Below, one piece after another: positions 1 through 8,236 of a DNA stretch of 64,000 bases. The position numbers and the translations under genes were made by a program. Source of the DNA: Streptomyces hygroscopicus subsp. hygroscopicus (GTDB lineage: Bacteria > Actinomycetota > Actinomycetes > Streptomycetales > Streptomycetaceae); assembly GCF_030269125.1 (NCBI RefSeq), contig NZ_BSSM01000009.1:248001-312000 (forward strand), read 5' to 3'. A model generated the notes under the pieces. It was not told where the DNA came from and made no database searches. It saw only the letters and a program-made list of their open reading frames with translations. Position 1 is the stretch's first letter. Every line of letters starts with the position of its first letter.

Positions 1-311
1 GCGGCGGCCAGTTCCTCGGTCAGCCGTCCCTCCTCGAAGACCGGGCCCAGTTCGTACGACGCCGGGACGATCACCGTGTCGGCGCGGGCCAGCGCCTCGG
101 GGCCGTGCGGCACGTGGACGGAGAAGTCGGCGTCCGTCTCGACCGGACCCGGGGGCCGCACCGAGCAGGTGAGGACCTCGTACAGGTGCCGCCCGCGCGC
201 GTCCTTGGGACGGCCGAAGACGCGGTGCGGGATGCCCAGCTCGAAGGGGAGCAGCCCGTCGAGGGCGAGGACGGCGACCCGGTGCGGACGGAACTCCTCG
301 GCGACATTCAT
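1..311 (-). CDS. GlxA-family (DJ-1/PfpI + AraC) transcriptional regulator, 3' part missing
   Basis: The first 103 codons of a minus-strand gene are present; the rest lies before the window. Translation starts MNVAEEFRPHRVAVLALDGL and continues with the strand-turn pattern of a DJ-1/PfpI-like (class I glutamine amidotransferase fold) domain. That domain forms the N-terminal half of GlxA-type AraC regulators. The AraC DNA-binding half is expected beyond the edge and is not seen. The ATG lies close to the divergent MFS gene, an arrangement typical of a regulator and its target exporter. A plain DJ-1/PfpI enzyme is the alternative, because only the N-terminal domain is visible. Confidence 0.75.
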   Translation of the reverse strand, partial: MNVAEEFRPHRVAVLALDGLLPFELGIPHRVFGRPKDARGRHLYEVLTCSVRPPGPVETDADFSVHVPHGPEALARADTVIVPASYELGPVFEEGRLTEELAA

Positions 312-382
312 GGCCCGATCCTAGTGAATGCTGTCCTTCGGGCCACTCGATGCGCGGAGGGGAAATCAGGACGCTGTATGAC

Positions 383-1702
383 GTGACTCAGACAAACCCA
401 GCCGCCGCCCTCGACCGGGCCGCCCCGCCCGATCAGCGACCCCGGACGCGCCCGCGTGTGCACCGCGCCTGGTTCGTCGCCGCCGTCACCTTCGTCACGA
501 TCACCGGCGCGGCAGCCTTCCGCTCCCTGCCCGGCCTGCTGATCGACCCGCTGCACCAGGAGTTCGGCTGGTCGCACGGCACGATCGGCGCGGCCGTCTC
601 CCTCAACCTCGCGCTCTACGGCCTGACCGCGCCGTTCGCCGCCGCGTTGATGGACCGGTTCGGCATCCGGCGGGTGGTGGCGGTGGCGCTGACCGTGATC
701 TCGCTCGGCTCCGGGCTGACGGTGTGGATGACGGCGGCGTGGCAGCTGTGGCTGTGCTGGGGTCTGATGGTCGGGCTCGGCACGGGCGCGATGGCGCTGG
801 CCTTCGCGGCGACGGTCACCAACCGCTGGTTCACCTCGCGGCGCGGCCTGGTCAGCGGCATCCTGACCGCCGCGTCCGCCTCCGGCCAGCTGGTCTTCCT
901 GCCGTTGCTGTCCTGGATGGTCGAACGCCACGGCTGGCGTCCGGCGGCCGTGACCGTCGCGCTGGCGGCGCTCGCGGTGGTCCCCTTCGTCTGGCTCCTG
1001 CTGCGCGACCACCCGGCGGACGTCGGCCTGAATCCCTACGGATCGACGGCGTTCATACCCAAGCCGCCCCCGGCGACGGGTGCCGCCCGCCGTACCCTCA
1101 AGGTCCTGTCGGACGCCGTCCGCACCGGCACCTTCTGGCTCCTCGCCGGCACCTTCGCCATCTGCGGCGCCTCCACCAACGGCCTGGTGCAGACCCACTT
1201 CGTGCCCGCCGAGCACGACCACGGCATGCCGGTGACGACCGCGGCCTCGCTGCTCGCGGTGATCGGCGTGTTCGACGTCGTCGGCACCATCGCCTCCGGC
1301 TGGTTCACCGACCGCTTCGAACCCCGCCGCCTCCTGGCGCTCTACTACGCCCTGCGGGGTCTCGCCCTCGTCTTCCTCCCGATGCTGCTGTCCCCCTCGG
1401 TCCACCCCCCGATGCTGTTCTTCATCGTCTTCTACGGCCTCGACTGGGTCGCCACCGTCCCGCCCACCCTCGCCCTGTGCCGCGAGCAGTTCGGTGAGGA
1501 CAGCGCCATCGTCTTCGGCTGGGTCCTCGCCTCGCACCAGGTCGGCGCCGCCCTCGTCGCCTACCTCGGCGGCCTCGCCCGCGACGTCTTCGGCTCCTAC
1601 GACCTGGTCTGGTACGCCTCGGGAACGCTGTGCGCGGCCGCCGCCCTGATGTCCCTGGTGATCCGGAGGACGGGCACGGCGGCACCGGCCGTCGCCGGCT
1701 GA
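383..1702 (+). CDS. MFS transporter
   Basis: This is a twelve-helix major facilitator permease of about 439 residues. The first helix follows a short Pro/Arg-rich cytoplasmic tail. The loop between helices 2 and 3 carries the MFS signature (MDRFGIRRV), repeated between helices 8 and 9 (TDRFEPRR). The overall pattern resembles the oxalate/formate or monocarboxylate-type branch, but substrate cannot be read from sequence. The frame is open from an ATG at 350; I prefer the GTG at 383 (MTQTNP...) because the first residues of the longer form do not look like an MFS N-terminus. Neither start has an ideal ribosome binding site. It is divergent from the GlxA-type regulator, which probably controls it. 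Confidence 0.88.
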   Translation: MTQTNPAAALDRAAPPDQRPRTRPRVHRAWFVAAVTFVTITGAAAFRSLPGLLIDPLHQEFGWSHGTIGAAVSLNLALYGLTAPFAAALMDRFGIRRVVAVALTVISLGSGLTVWMTAAWQLWLCWGLMVGLGTGAMALAFAATVTNRWFTSRRGLVSGILTAASASGQLVFLPLLSWMVERHGWRPAAVTVALAALAVVPFVWLLLRDHPADVGLNPYGSTAFIPKPPPATGAARRTLKVLSDAVRTGTFWLLAGTFAICGASTNGLVQTHFVPAEHDHGMPVTTAASLLAVIGVFDVVGTIASGWFTDRFEPRRLLALYYALRGLALVFLPMLLSPSVHPPMLFFIVFYGLDWVATVPPTLALCREQFGEDSAIVFGWVLASHQVGAALVAYLGGLARDVFGSYDLVWYASGTLCAAAALMSLVIRRTGTAAPAVAG

Positions 1703-1793
1703 GCAACCCCCTCCCGCGGGAGCTCTGGAGGCCGGGCGGGTGAAGCGTCCCTGGTGGAAGGGGACAGCGGCGGTCCGGGTGGTCGCCGTTCCG

Positions 1794-2185
1794 AGCGCGT
1801 GGACACGGCCGCCGCGGCCACCGCGTCGTCGGCGCCGGTGGGCTTGCCGGTGTGCGGGGCGGCCGTGCGGGCGAGGGCGCCGGCCTCGGTGCGGCCCGCC
1901 TTCACCGCGACCACCGACCGCGCCCCGGCGGGCGGCGCGGTCGGCCTTGAGGACCTCCACGTGCGCGGCGATGGCGCCGGCCTCCGGCCGCTCGGCGGAC
2001 CATGGAGACGAGGTCGATGGCCTCCGGGTCGGCCTCGTCGCCGCCCGGGGCCCAGTGGGAGACGCGGACGCCCGGCTCCCGGAGGGCGAAGACGGTGCGG
2101 TCCTGGTGGCCGGACCGGGTGATCGGCGCGATGGCGGGCCGGTGGGGCCGTCCCGGACGTGTTCGAAGGCGTTCAGGCCGGTGTC
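1794..2185 (-). pseudogene. Remnant of an NDP-forming acyl-CoA (acetyl-CoA) synthetase
   Basis: Three minus-strand frames, read in succession, align by eye with one continuous stretch of an NDP-forming acetate/acyl-CoA ligase. The first gives DTGLNAFEHVRDGPTGP, then after a shift APITRSGHQDRTVF through VRVSHWAPGGDEADPEAIDLVS, then after a further shift PEAGAIAAHVEVLKADRAA, and finally VVAVKAGRTEAGALAR through HTGKPTGADDAV. The family normally has the order ITQSGH..., SHWAP.GNEAD..., GAIAAYVEG.KD..., V.VKAGRTE.G...SHTG. At least three frameshifts and missing ends make it non-functional. About 125 of the several hundred family residues remain. Family assignment is from memory of the motif order. 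Confidence 0.7.
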
Positions 2186-2362
2186 CGGGCGAGCAGCCGC
2201 AGGCCCGAGCGGCGCACGGCGTCCGCCGGCCGCCGCCCCGCCGCCGCCCCCGCCCCGCCGGTCCCCGCGAAGCCGGACGCGAAGGCGACGGCGGGAGGGA
2301 AGGTCACCGGCGAGCGGGGGCGGCCACGACGGAACCCGCAGCCACGACGGAACCCGCGGCCG

Positions 2363-2464
2363 CCGACGATCCCCGGCCGCCGACGATCCCCGGCCGCCGG
2401 CGATCCGCGGCCGCCGGCGATCCGCGGCCGCCGGCGATCCGCGGCCGCCGGCGATCCGCGGCCG
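2363..2464. repeat. 17-bp tandem repeat, six units
   Basis: Six head-to-tail 17-bp units. The last four are identical (CCGGCGATCCGCGGCCG) and the first two differ by two substitutions each (CCGACGATCCCCGGCCG). The period is not a multiple of three and there is no gene here. No spacers separate the units, so it is not a CRISPR array. An 18-bp duplication of CACGACGGAACCCGCRGC lies just upstream. Confidence 0.9.
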
Positions 2465-2499
2465 GGACGGCGCGGTGGCCGGGGAGCCGGCGCCGCGGG

Positions 2500-3702
2500 C
2501 TACCGGCGGCGCGCCAGGTGCCCCGCCACCCCCTTCGCGATCCTCCCCGCGTCCAGCGCCAGCTCCCGCAGCATCCCGCTGATCGGGTTGGTGTACCCGG
2601 TGAAGTACAGGCCGGGCGCCTGGGCCGGCGTCCGGCCGCCCCGCACCACCGGCTTTCCGTCCGGGGCCAGGACTCCCAGGTGCCCCACCAGCCCGTCCAG
2701 CCCCCGCGTGTACCCCGTCGCCGCGATTACCGCGTCCGGCGATATCCGGGAGCCGTCCGCCAGGACCACCTCGCCGGCCTCGAAGGACTCCACCGCCGCC
2801 ACGACCTCCACCTTCCCGCGGCGCACGGCGTCGATCAGGCCCACGTCCTGCACCGGGATCGCGCCCTGCCTCACCCTGCTGTACAGGCCGGTGTCGGGGC
2901 GGGGCAGCCCGTGGGCGGACAGATCGGGCATGGACAGCCCGGCCTGACGGCGGGACAGGCTGTCCACGAAGCGCACCGGGAGCCGCCGCACCAGCACCCC
3001 GGAGTACTGCGCGGGCCAGCCGAGGGTGGACCGCCGCACGATGTGCGGCACGGTCCGCACCGACAGCCGCACCCGTGCGGCCCCGCCCTCCACCAGGTCC
3101 ACGGCTATCTCCGCGCCGGTGTTCCCGGCCCCGACGACCAGCACGTCCCGCCCGGCGTACGGCTCCGCGTCGCGGTACGCCCCGGCGTGCAGCAGCTCGC
3201 CCTCGTACGCCTCCCGCCCCGGCCAGTCGGGCACGCGCGGGGTGTGGTTGTAGCCCGTGGCGACGACCACCGCGCTGCCGGTCAGCTCGCGGCCGCCGGA
3301 CGCGCGCAGCAGCCAGCCGGTGCCGTCCCCGGCGCGCTCGACGCGGTGCACCTCCACGCCGGTGACGATCTCCAGTCCATGGTGTTCGGCGTACTTCTCC
3401 AGGTAGCGCACCACGTCGTCGCGCGAGACCCAGCGGCCGAACCCGCGCGGGATCCTCAGGCCGGGCAGCGCGGACAGCCGCCGGGTGGTGTGCAGATGGA
3501 GCCGGTCGTAGTGGCGCCGCCAGGACGCCCCGACCGCGTCGGCCTTCTCCAGCACCACCGCCCGGATGCCGCGCGCCCGCAGCGCGTACGCGGCGGCGAG
3601 CCCGCCCGGACCGGCGCCGATGACGTACACCGGGTGGTCGGCGGGGGTGGACGGGTGCGTGGGGGTGGGACGGGACGCGGCCATGAGCGCGAGCGTAATC
3701 AC
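2500..3702 (-). CDS. Flavin-containing monooxygenase-type NAD(P)/FAD oxidoreductase
   Basis: A 400-residue FAD/NADPH protein of the class B flavin monooxygenase type. The FAD-binding Rossmann motif GAGPGG is at residues 29-34, followed by an Asp/Glu-ending strand (VVLEKAD). An ATGYNHTP segment near 148-155 corresponds to the FMO identifying region. The NADPH-binding Rossmann motif GAGNTG is at 191-196, and a C-terminal ATGY is near 330. Such enzymes oxygenate N, S or carbonyl groups of small molecules; the substrate is unknown. Two in-frame ATG/GTG starts exist (3702 and 3684). Neither has a strong ribosome binding site; the upstream one has a weak purine run. Confidence 0.85.
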   Translation of the reverse strand: MITLALMAASRPTPTHPSTPADHPVYVIGAGPGGLAAAYALRARGIRAVVLEKADAVGASWRRHYDRLHLHTTRRLSALPGLRIPRGFGRWVSRDDVVRYLEKYAEHHGLEIVTGVEVHRVERAGDGTGWLLRASGGRELTGSAVVVATGYNHTPRVPDWPGREAYEGELLHAGAYRDAEPYAGRDVLVVGAGNTGAEIAVDLVEGGAARVRLSVRTVPHIVRRSTLGWPAQYSGVLVRRLPVRFVDSLSRRQAGLSMPDLSAHGLPRPDTGLYSRVRQGAIPVQDVGLIDAVRRGKVEVVAAVESFEAGEVVLADGSRISPDAVIAATGYTRGLDGLVGHLGVLAPDGKPVVRGGRTPAQAPGLYFTGYTNPISGMLRELALDAGRIAKGVAGHLARRR

Positions 3703-3976
3703 CCGCCTGCTTGATGGGTCTCGGTCAAGACCGGAATTGGTTCCGGATTGATCACGGATGTGCGGGGTGTGTAGCCGGATGGTGCGTGAAGAGGGCGGGA
3801 AGTCAATGCATCTGACGTAGCGTCGGCTCCATGGGCCCGATGAACAGCGGTCCGCGCCGCGGCCTCCCCGGAGCCGACGCCTTCACCCGTTCCATGTCGG
3901 CGGGACGTCGCCGCGAGGGGCGTTCGTGGGCGGCAAACCGGTGCTCCGACCGGCGAGTCGGGCCGATCATGGGCCC

Positions 3977-4840
3977 ATGCATCCCGAGTCCTGGCAGCTC
4001 ACCGACGACCTCGACGGCTTCCTCGCCCGCGCCGACGGCTTCCTGCGCTCCCGCCCGGCGGCGCACACCGTGCCGCTGACGGTGACCGACACGCTCCGCC
4101 GGCGCGGGCTCCACCACTACGGCCGTGAGGCGCCGCTCTTCGGCACCCTGGCGGCGGCCGACGGCACGGTGGTCGCGACACTGGTCCATACGCCGCCCCA
4201 CGGCCTCTGCCTCACTCCCGTCACCGCGCCCCAGGCCGCCGCGCTGGCCGACCGCCTCGCCGACCTGGGGCGCCGGCCCGCCGAGGTGAGCGCCGAGCGG
4301 GAATCCGCGGCGGCGTTCGCGCGGGCGTGGCAGCGGCGGACCGGCGCGAAGGCGCGGGTGCGTACGCGCCAACGGCTCTACCGGCTCGACGAGCTGACTC
4401 CTCCCGCGCCGATGCCGGAAGGCCGTCCGAGGGTCGCCGCATCCGCCGACCGCGGGCTGCTGGTCCGCTGGTTCGAGGAGTTCGCGGACGCCGTCGGCGA
4501 AGGTGCCGGGCGGGACGCGGGGGCATGGGCCGACGCCCGTCTCTCCTACGGCGGAATCACCCTGTGGGAGGCCGCCGACGGCACGCCGCTCGCCATGGCC
4601 GGGGCGACCCGGGAGATCGCCGGGCAGGTGCGCGTCGCCCCCGTCTACACCCCGGCCGGCCTGCGACGGCGCGGGTACGCGGGCGCGGTCACCGCCGAGG
4701 TGAGCCGGGCCGCGCGGGACGCGGGCGCCGCCGAGGTCCTCCTCTTCACCGACCTGGCCAACCCCACGAGCAACGGCCTCTACCAGCGGCTCGGCTACCG
4801 GGGCGTCGCGGACTTCACGGTGTGGGGCTTCGCGGGATGA
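3977..4840 (+). CDS. GNAT-family N-acetyltransferase
   Basis: A 287-residue protein starting MHPESWQLTDDLDG. The C-terminal third carries the GNAT acetyl-CoA site: a beta-4 strand (VAPVYTPAGL) followed by the RRRGYAGAV motif A, then a beta-5 strand (EVLLFTDLAN) and NGLYQRLGYR of motif B. The N-terminal half is a second, divergent GNAT-like region, as in the double-domain acetyltransferases of Streptomyces. The frame is open from 3926, but the ATG at 3977 gives the expected N-terminus. Substrate cannot be inferred. It is convergent with the PdxH-like gene. Confidence 0.83.
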   Translation: MHPESWQLTDDLDGFLARADGFLRSRPAAHTVPLTVTDTLRRRGLHHYGREAPLFGTLAAADGTVVATLVHTPPHGLCLTPVTAPQAAALADRLADLGRRPAEVSAERESAAAFARAWQRRTGAKARVRTRQRLYRLDELTPPAPMPEGRPRVAASADRGLLVRWFEEFADAVGEGAGRDAGAWADARLSYGGITLWEAADGTPLAMAGATREIAGQVRVAPVYTPAGLRRRGYAGAVTAEVSRAARDAGAAEVLLFTDLANPTSNGLYQRLGYRGVADFTVWGFAG

Positions 4841-4877
4841 GCCGCGGCACCGACCGAAGCACCACCACACCGTCCGC

Positions 4878-5546
4878 TCACGGCCACAGCAACCCCCTGC
4901 TCCATCCGAACTCCGTGCTGCGGTACTCCAGCCGGACATGCGCCCGGTCGGCGTCGCCCTGGAAGAACTCGACGGTGTCGGGGCGCAGACGGTAGAGGGT
5001 CCAGGTGGGGGCGGGCAGGGCAGGGTTCTCGCGGGCCCTGGCCCACGCCGCCGCCGAGGCGCGGCGCAGCTCGTCCGTGGAGGCCAGCTCCTCGCTCTGC
5101 CGGCCGGTCAGGGCCGCCGCGAGCGCGCCGGTCGAGCGGGCGTGCAGATCGGCCTGGCTCTCCTCGGGGGCCGCCGCCGCGACCGGCCCGCGCAGCCGCA
5201 CCTGGCGGCCGAGCACCGGCCAGTAGAAGGTCAGCGCGGCGTACGGGTGGGCGTCGAGGGCCCGGCCCTTGCGGCTGGTGGCGTGCGTACCGAAGGACCA
5301 GCCGTCGGGGTCGGCGCCGTGCAGCAGCACGATCCGGGCGTCCGGCCGCCCCTCCTCGTCCACCGTGGCCAGCGTCATCGTGTGCGGCTCCGGCTGCCCG
5401 GCGGCCACGGCCTCCGCGAACCAGCTCGTGAACAGCGGCAGCGGGGTCGGCGGTGCCGTCCGCGGGTCGAACGGCGCCAGCCGCGTGACCTCGGGCGACC
5501 AGACGCGCTGGGTCAGGAGCAGGGCGTGGAGATCGTTCTGTGCCAT
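4878..5546 (-). CDS. pdxH: Pyridoxal 5'-phosphate synthase / PNPOx-like FMN oxidase
   Basis: A 222-residue member of the pyridoxamine/pyridoxine 5'-phosphate oxidase family. The FMN-binding beta-barrel is recognisable from residues near 50 (PHTMTLATVDEEGRPDARIV) through ATSRKGRAL and PYAALTFYW. The C-terminal dimerisation region (RLRPDTVEFFQGDADRAHVRLEY) is also intact. Length matches PdxH. The family oxidises PNP or PMP to PLP with oxygen; some Streptomyces paralogues act on other substrates, so the symbol is provisional. Much longer open frames upstream are shadow of neighbouring sequence. Confidence 0.8.
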   Translation of the reverse strand: MAQNDLHALLLTQRVWSPEVTRLAPFDPRTAPPTPLPLFTSWFAEAVAAGQPEPHTMTLATVDEEGRPDARIVLLHGADPDGWSFGTHATSRKGRALDAHPYAALTFYWPVLGRQVRLRGPVAAAAPEESQADLHARSTGALAAALTGRQSEELASTDELRRASAAAWARARENPALPAPTWTLYRLRPDTVEFFQGDADRAHVRLEYRSTEFGWSRGLLWP

Positions 5547-5705
5547 GGGCCCGAGTATCCAGGCCCGGCCGAGTCCACCCGCACCCGCCGGTCGCCCCGT
5601 CTCACCCGTTCGGGCCGCCCGGCGGCGCACAGGAGGGCGTCCGGGTGCGCGGACGACCGCGTCCGCCCAGGCTGGGAGCGGGGCGACGGACCGGTGGTGA
5701 GGGCG

Positions 5706-6683
5706 ATGATCGTAACGGTGGTGGGGATACCGGAGGGCGCCACCGCGCGCACCGACCTGGCGGAGGCCCGCCGGGGACTCGCCGCCACCCGCGGTCTCCT
5801 CGTGGACGTGGAGCTGCCGGAAGGGGAGCGGGCGGAGGACGGGGAGCCGCTGGCCCGGCGGCTCGGGCTCGGCGACGCGGACCTGGACTGGTTCGGACGT
5901 CCGGGTGAGCCCGCCCGCGCCGACTTCCTGGGCGACGCCGTCGGCCTGGTGATCCCCGTCGTCCAGGACGAGCACGTCACCTACGCCCACGCCGTGGCCA
6001 AGGACCGCTACCTGGTCACCGCGCACCGGGGCCCCGCCCCCCTGGCGTCGGAGATCACCGCGCACGTGCGGCGGGAGCGGCCGCGCGACGCCGTGACCCT
6101 GCTCTTCCTGGTGCTCCAGTCCGCCCTGGCCACCTTCCGCCGGGCCGCGGTGGCCGCGTTGCTGGAGGTGGAGGAGCTGGAGGACGACATGTTCCGGCAG
6201 CGGCGCCCCGAGCAGGGCTACCGGCTGTCCCGGCTGCGCCGTCGCGCCGCCCTGCTGCACCACACGCTGCTGCCCTACCTCCAGGTGATGGACGAGGTCA
6301 TCACCCGCCGGATGACGAGCCCCGACTTCCCGGCCGAACGGCGGCGGCTCGCCCGCGAGTTCCAGCACATGGCCCGGCTGGTCCTCACCGACATCGAGAC
6401 CCTCCAGGAGGCCGCCCGCCGGGCCTTCGGCAGCTACTCCTCCCTTGTCGCGGGCGAGCAGAACAACGTGATCAACCGGCTGGCCATCGTGTCCGTGATC
6501 TTCCTCCCGCTGTCCTTCCTGACCGGCTTCTTCGGCATGAACTTCGCCTTCCTGACGGACGAGCTGGAAAGCCGCGCGGTCTTCTGGCTGCTCGCGATCG
6601 GCCTCCAGCTGTGCGTGCTGGCCGCCGCCTTCTACGTCCTGCACCGCACCCGCGTCTGGCGCCGGCTGCGGGACGAGGAATGA
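5706..6683 (+). CDS. CorA-family magnesium/divalent cation transporter
   Basis: A 325-residue CorA-type channel subunit. A cytoplasmic alpha/beta N-domain is followed by a long helical stalk with charged coiled-coil segments (about residues 135-245). Two transmembrane helices close the protein. The GMN pore signature sits at the end of the first helix (residues 277-279), and the second helix is followed by a basic tail. The ATG is preceded by a GGTGAGGG ribosome binding site. It is divergent from the PdxH-like gene with about 160 bp between them. The family forms pentameric Mg2+ or Co2+ channels in the membrane. Confidence 0.9.
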   Translation: MIVTVVGIPEGATARTDLAEARRGLAATRGLLVDVELPEGERAEDGEPLARRLGLGDADLDWFGRPGEPARADFLGDAVGLVIPVVQDEHVTYAHAVAKDRYLVTAHRGPAPLASEITAHVRRERPRDAVTLLFLVLQSALATFRRAAVAALLEVEELEDDMFRQRRPEQGYRLSRLRRRAALLHHTLLPYLQVMDEVITRRMTSPDFPAERRRLAREFQHMARLVLTDIETLQEAARRAFGSYSSLVAGEQNNVINRLAIVSVIFLPLSFLTGFFGMNFAFLTDELESRAVFWLLAIGLQLCVLAAAFYVLHRTRVWRRLRDEE

Positions 6684-6740
6684 CGGGGAGCGGGGAGGAA
6701 CGGAGAGGAACAGGGAGGAACGGGGAGGACGCGGCCGGCG

Positions 6741-7100
6741 GCCCGGCGCCACGGTGCCCGACGAGCGGAACCGGCCCCCGGTGCCGGACGCGACCGCGAG
6801 GCGCGGCAACCGCCCGTCGCGGCACCGGACTCGGCGCTGCCCGGCCTCGCCGCCCGGCCGCCGTACGGCCTCCGTGAGCAGGAACATGCCGCGCTTCAGG
6901 GGGTGTTGGGCGGACAGCCCCGCCGCCGCCGGGTCCACCAGCAGCCGGCCCTTCTCCACGGACATCCCGCCCTCGCTCTTGGCGCGGAGGCCCGGGTCCC
7001 ACGACGTCACCAGGATCACGGAGGCGAAGGCGTCGTAGGTCTCGGCGAGATCGATCGCGCGGGGGCGCACCGCGGCCCGCTCGAAGGCGAGGCGAGCCAC
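6741..7100 (-). pseudogene. C-terminal remnant of a thiolase-family (lipid-transfer/acetyl-CoA acetyltransferase) gene
   Basis: One minus-strand frame reads ARLAFERAAVRPRAIDLAET, then YDAFASVILVTSWDPGLRAK and SEGGMSVEKGRLLVD, and later GMFLLTEAV and LAVASGTGG. This is the C-terminal order of SCP2/lipid-transfer thiolases: a helix leading to an AE.YDAF segment, an L.AKGEGG loop, then the late GTGG loop that follows the active-site region. About 120 residues remain; the N-terminal two thirds with the nucleophilic Cys are absent. The C-terminal part is also altered and there is no credible start. It is a decayed gene fragment, not an ORF. Confidence 0.65.
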
Positions 7101-7516
7101 TGGCCGCCGTCGGGGAGAGCGGGGCGACACCGCCCGGCGTGCTCCTCACCCCTACGGGCGCCCGGAGCGGGCCGCCCGGCGGCGTCGATCAGCCGGCGGG
7201 GCACCGACGTGCGGGTCACCGCCGTACTGCTGGGAGGGGGGGCGGCCCTGGTGTTCCGGCCGCCGTCGCCGCCCATCAGAAGGGGATCAGCCGGGAGACC
7301 TGACTCCGCGGCTGACCGGACACCCCTGGGTGGGCCCAAGCGGTCCGGGCCGTGGGTGGACCGGCAGACTCTGGTCCGCGGCGTCGGCCGGGGCCGCCCG
7401 AGGCCGCCTGGCAGGGTTGTCGGGGCATCGGCCCCTTCCCTTCTCCGCCCCGGCCGTGACGCACGTCACGGGAAGCGCGGCCGGGAATCCGACAGGTACC
7501 AGAGGTGAACCTTGAC
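7101..7516. other. Upstream region of the ECF sigma gene, no gene seen
   Basis: About 0.4 kb between the thiolase remnant and the sigma factor. Frames on both strands are low-complexity and lack starts with ribosome binding sites. The only structured element is the short palindrome at 7455-7470. Confidence 0.5.
7455..7470. promoter_or_regulatory. Short palindrome upstream of the ECF sigma gene
   Basis: CGTGAC GCAC GTCACG has 6-bp perfect arms separated by four bases and lies about 45 bp before the sigma factor start. It could be an operator or part of the promoter. No function is proven. Confidence 0.35.
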
Positions 7517-8236
7517 ATGCGTACCCGGCTACGGGCGGGGGAACCGGCCGCGTTCGCCGAGTTGTTCGACAGTTACGCCCGCGGCGTGTACAACCACGCC
7601 TTCCGTCTGACCGCCGACTGGTCGACGGCCGAGGACATCATGGCCACCACCTTCATGGAGGCATGGCGGCTCCGCCACCGGATCGATGCCGAAGGCGGCT
7701 CGCTGAGGCCCTGGTTGCTCGGCATCGCCACCAACACGGCACGCAGCCAGTACCGCAGCAACCGGCGGTACCGGCGAGCGGCCCTCGCCGCCGCGGCGGC
7801 CGAGCCGAACGTGCCCGACCACGCGGACGAGGTGACCGAGCAGATCGACGACCAGCGCGAACTGGCCGTGGCCCTCCGGGTGCTCGCCACCTTGCGCAGA
7901 CCCGAGCGCGAGGTCATCGCGCTGTGCGTGGGAGAAGGGCTCGACTACGAGGCCGCGGCGCAGGCGCTCGGCATCCCCGTGGGCACGGTCGCCTCCCGGC
8001 TGTCCCGGGCTCGCCGGAAACTGCGCTCCCTCGCGGACGCAGAACTGGCGCGGTCCGCCGGTCCCGCAGGGGCCGTCACCGGCGACCGGGAGGGCCCCGC
8101 TCCCCGCCCGGCGCGCACCGGACCGGCGGGACGATCCGAAAAAAGCCGCGGCAGACGGGAAGCCGGAGCGACCGGCCGACAGATACCTGGTGATCGCATC
8201 GACACCGTCCGGCCCGCACAGGAAGGAAACCGATGA
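7517..8236 (+). CDS. ECF-type RNA polymerase sigma factor
   Basis: A sigma-70 family extracytoplasmic-function factor of about 239 residues. Region 2 spans roughly residues 12-80 (FAELFDSYARGVYNHAFRLT, then AEDIMATTFMEAW and RPWLLGIATNTAR). Region 4 with its helix-turn-helix is at about 120-175 (LATLRRPEREVIALCVGEGL, then AAQALGIPVGTVASRLSRAR). The tail is a disordered Arg/Gly-rich segment. The frame opens at a GTG at 7505, but AGAGGTGA at 7501-7508 is well placed for the ATG at 7517. The stop overlaps the start of the next gene (ATGA), so the two are translationally coupled. Confidence 0.88.
   Translation: MRTRLRAGEPAAFAELFDSYARGVYNHAFRLTADWSTAEDIMATTFMEAWRLRHRIDAEGGSLRPWLLGIATNTARSQYRSNRRYRRAALAAAAAEPNVPDHADEVTEQIDDQRELAVALRVLATLRRPEREVIALCVGEGLDYEAAAQALGIPVGTVASRLSRARRKLRSLADAELARSAGPAGAVTGDREGPAPRPARTGPAGRSEKSRGRREAGATGRQIPGDRIDTVRPAQEGNR

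Larger units (their letters stand above)
1703..2499. other. Gene-free 0.8 kb stretch with decayed coding sequence and tandem repeats
   Basis: No intact gene fits here. Open frames are Arg/Pro/Gly-rich on both strands and lack a credible start or domain. The left half holds a frameshifted acyl-CoA synthetase remnant on the minus strand. The right half holds an 18-bp duplication near 2327-2360 and a 17-bp tandem repeat at 2363-2464 that abuts the 3' end of the next gene. Confidence 0.6.

Noticed and set aside
2363..2464. Tandem repeat as a CRISPR array
   Set aside because: Units are contiguous with no spacers and no cas genes are nearby.
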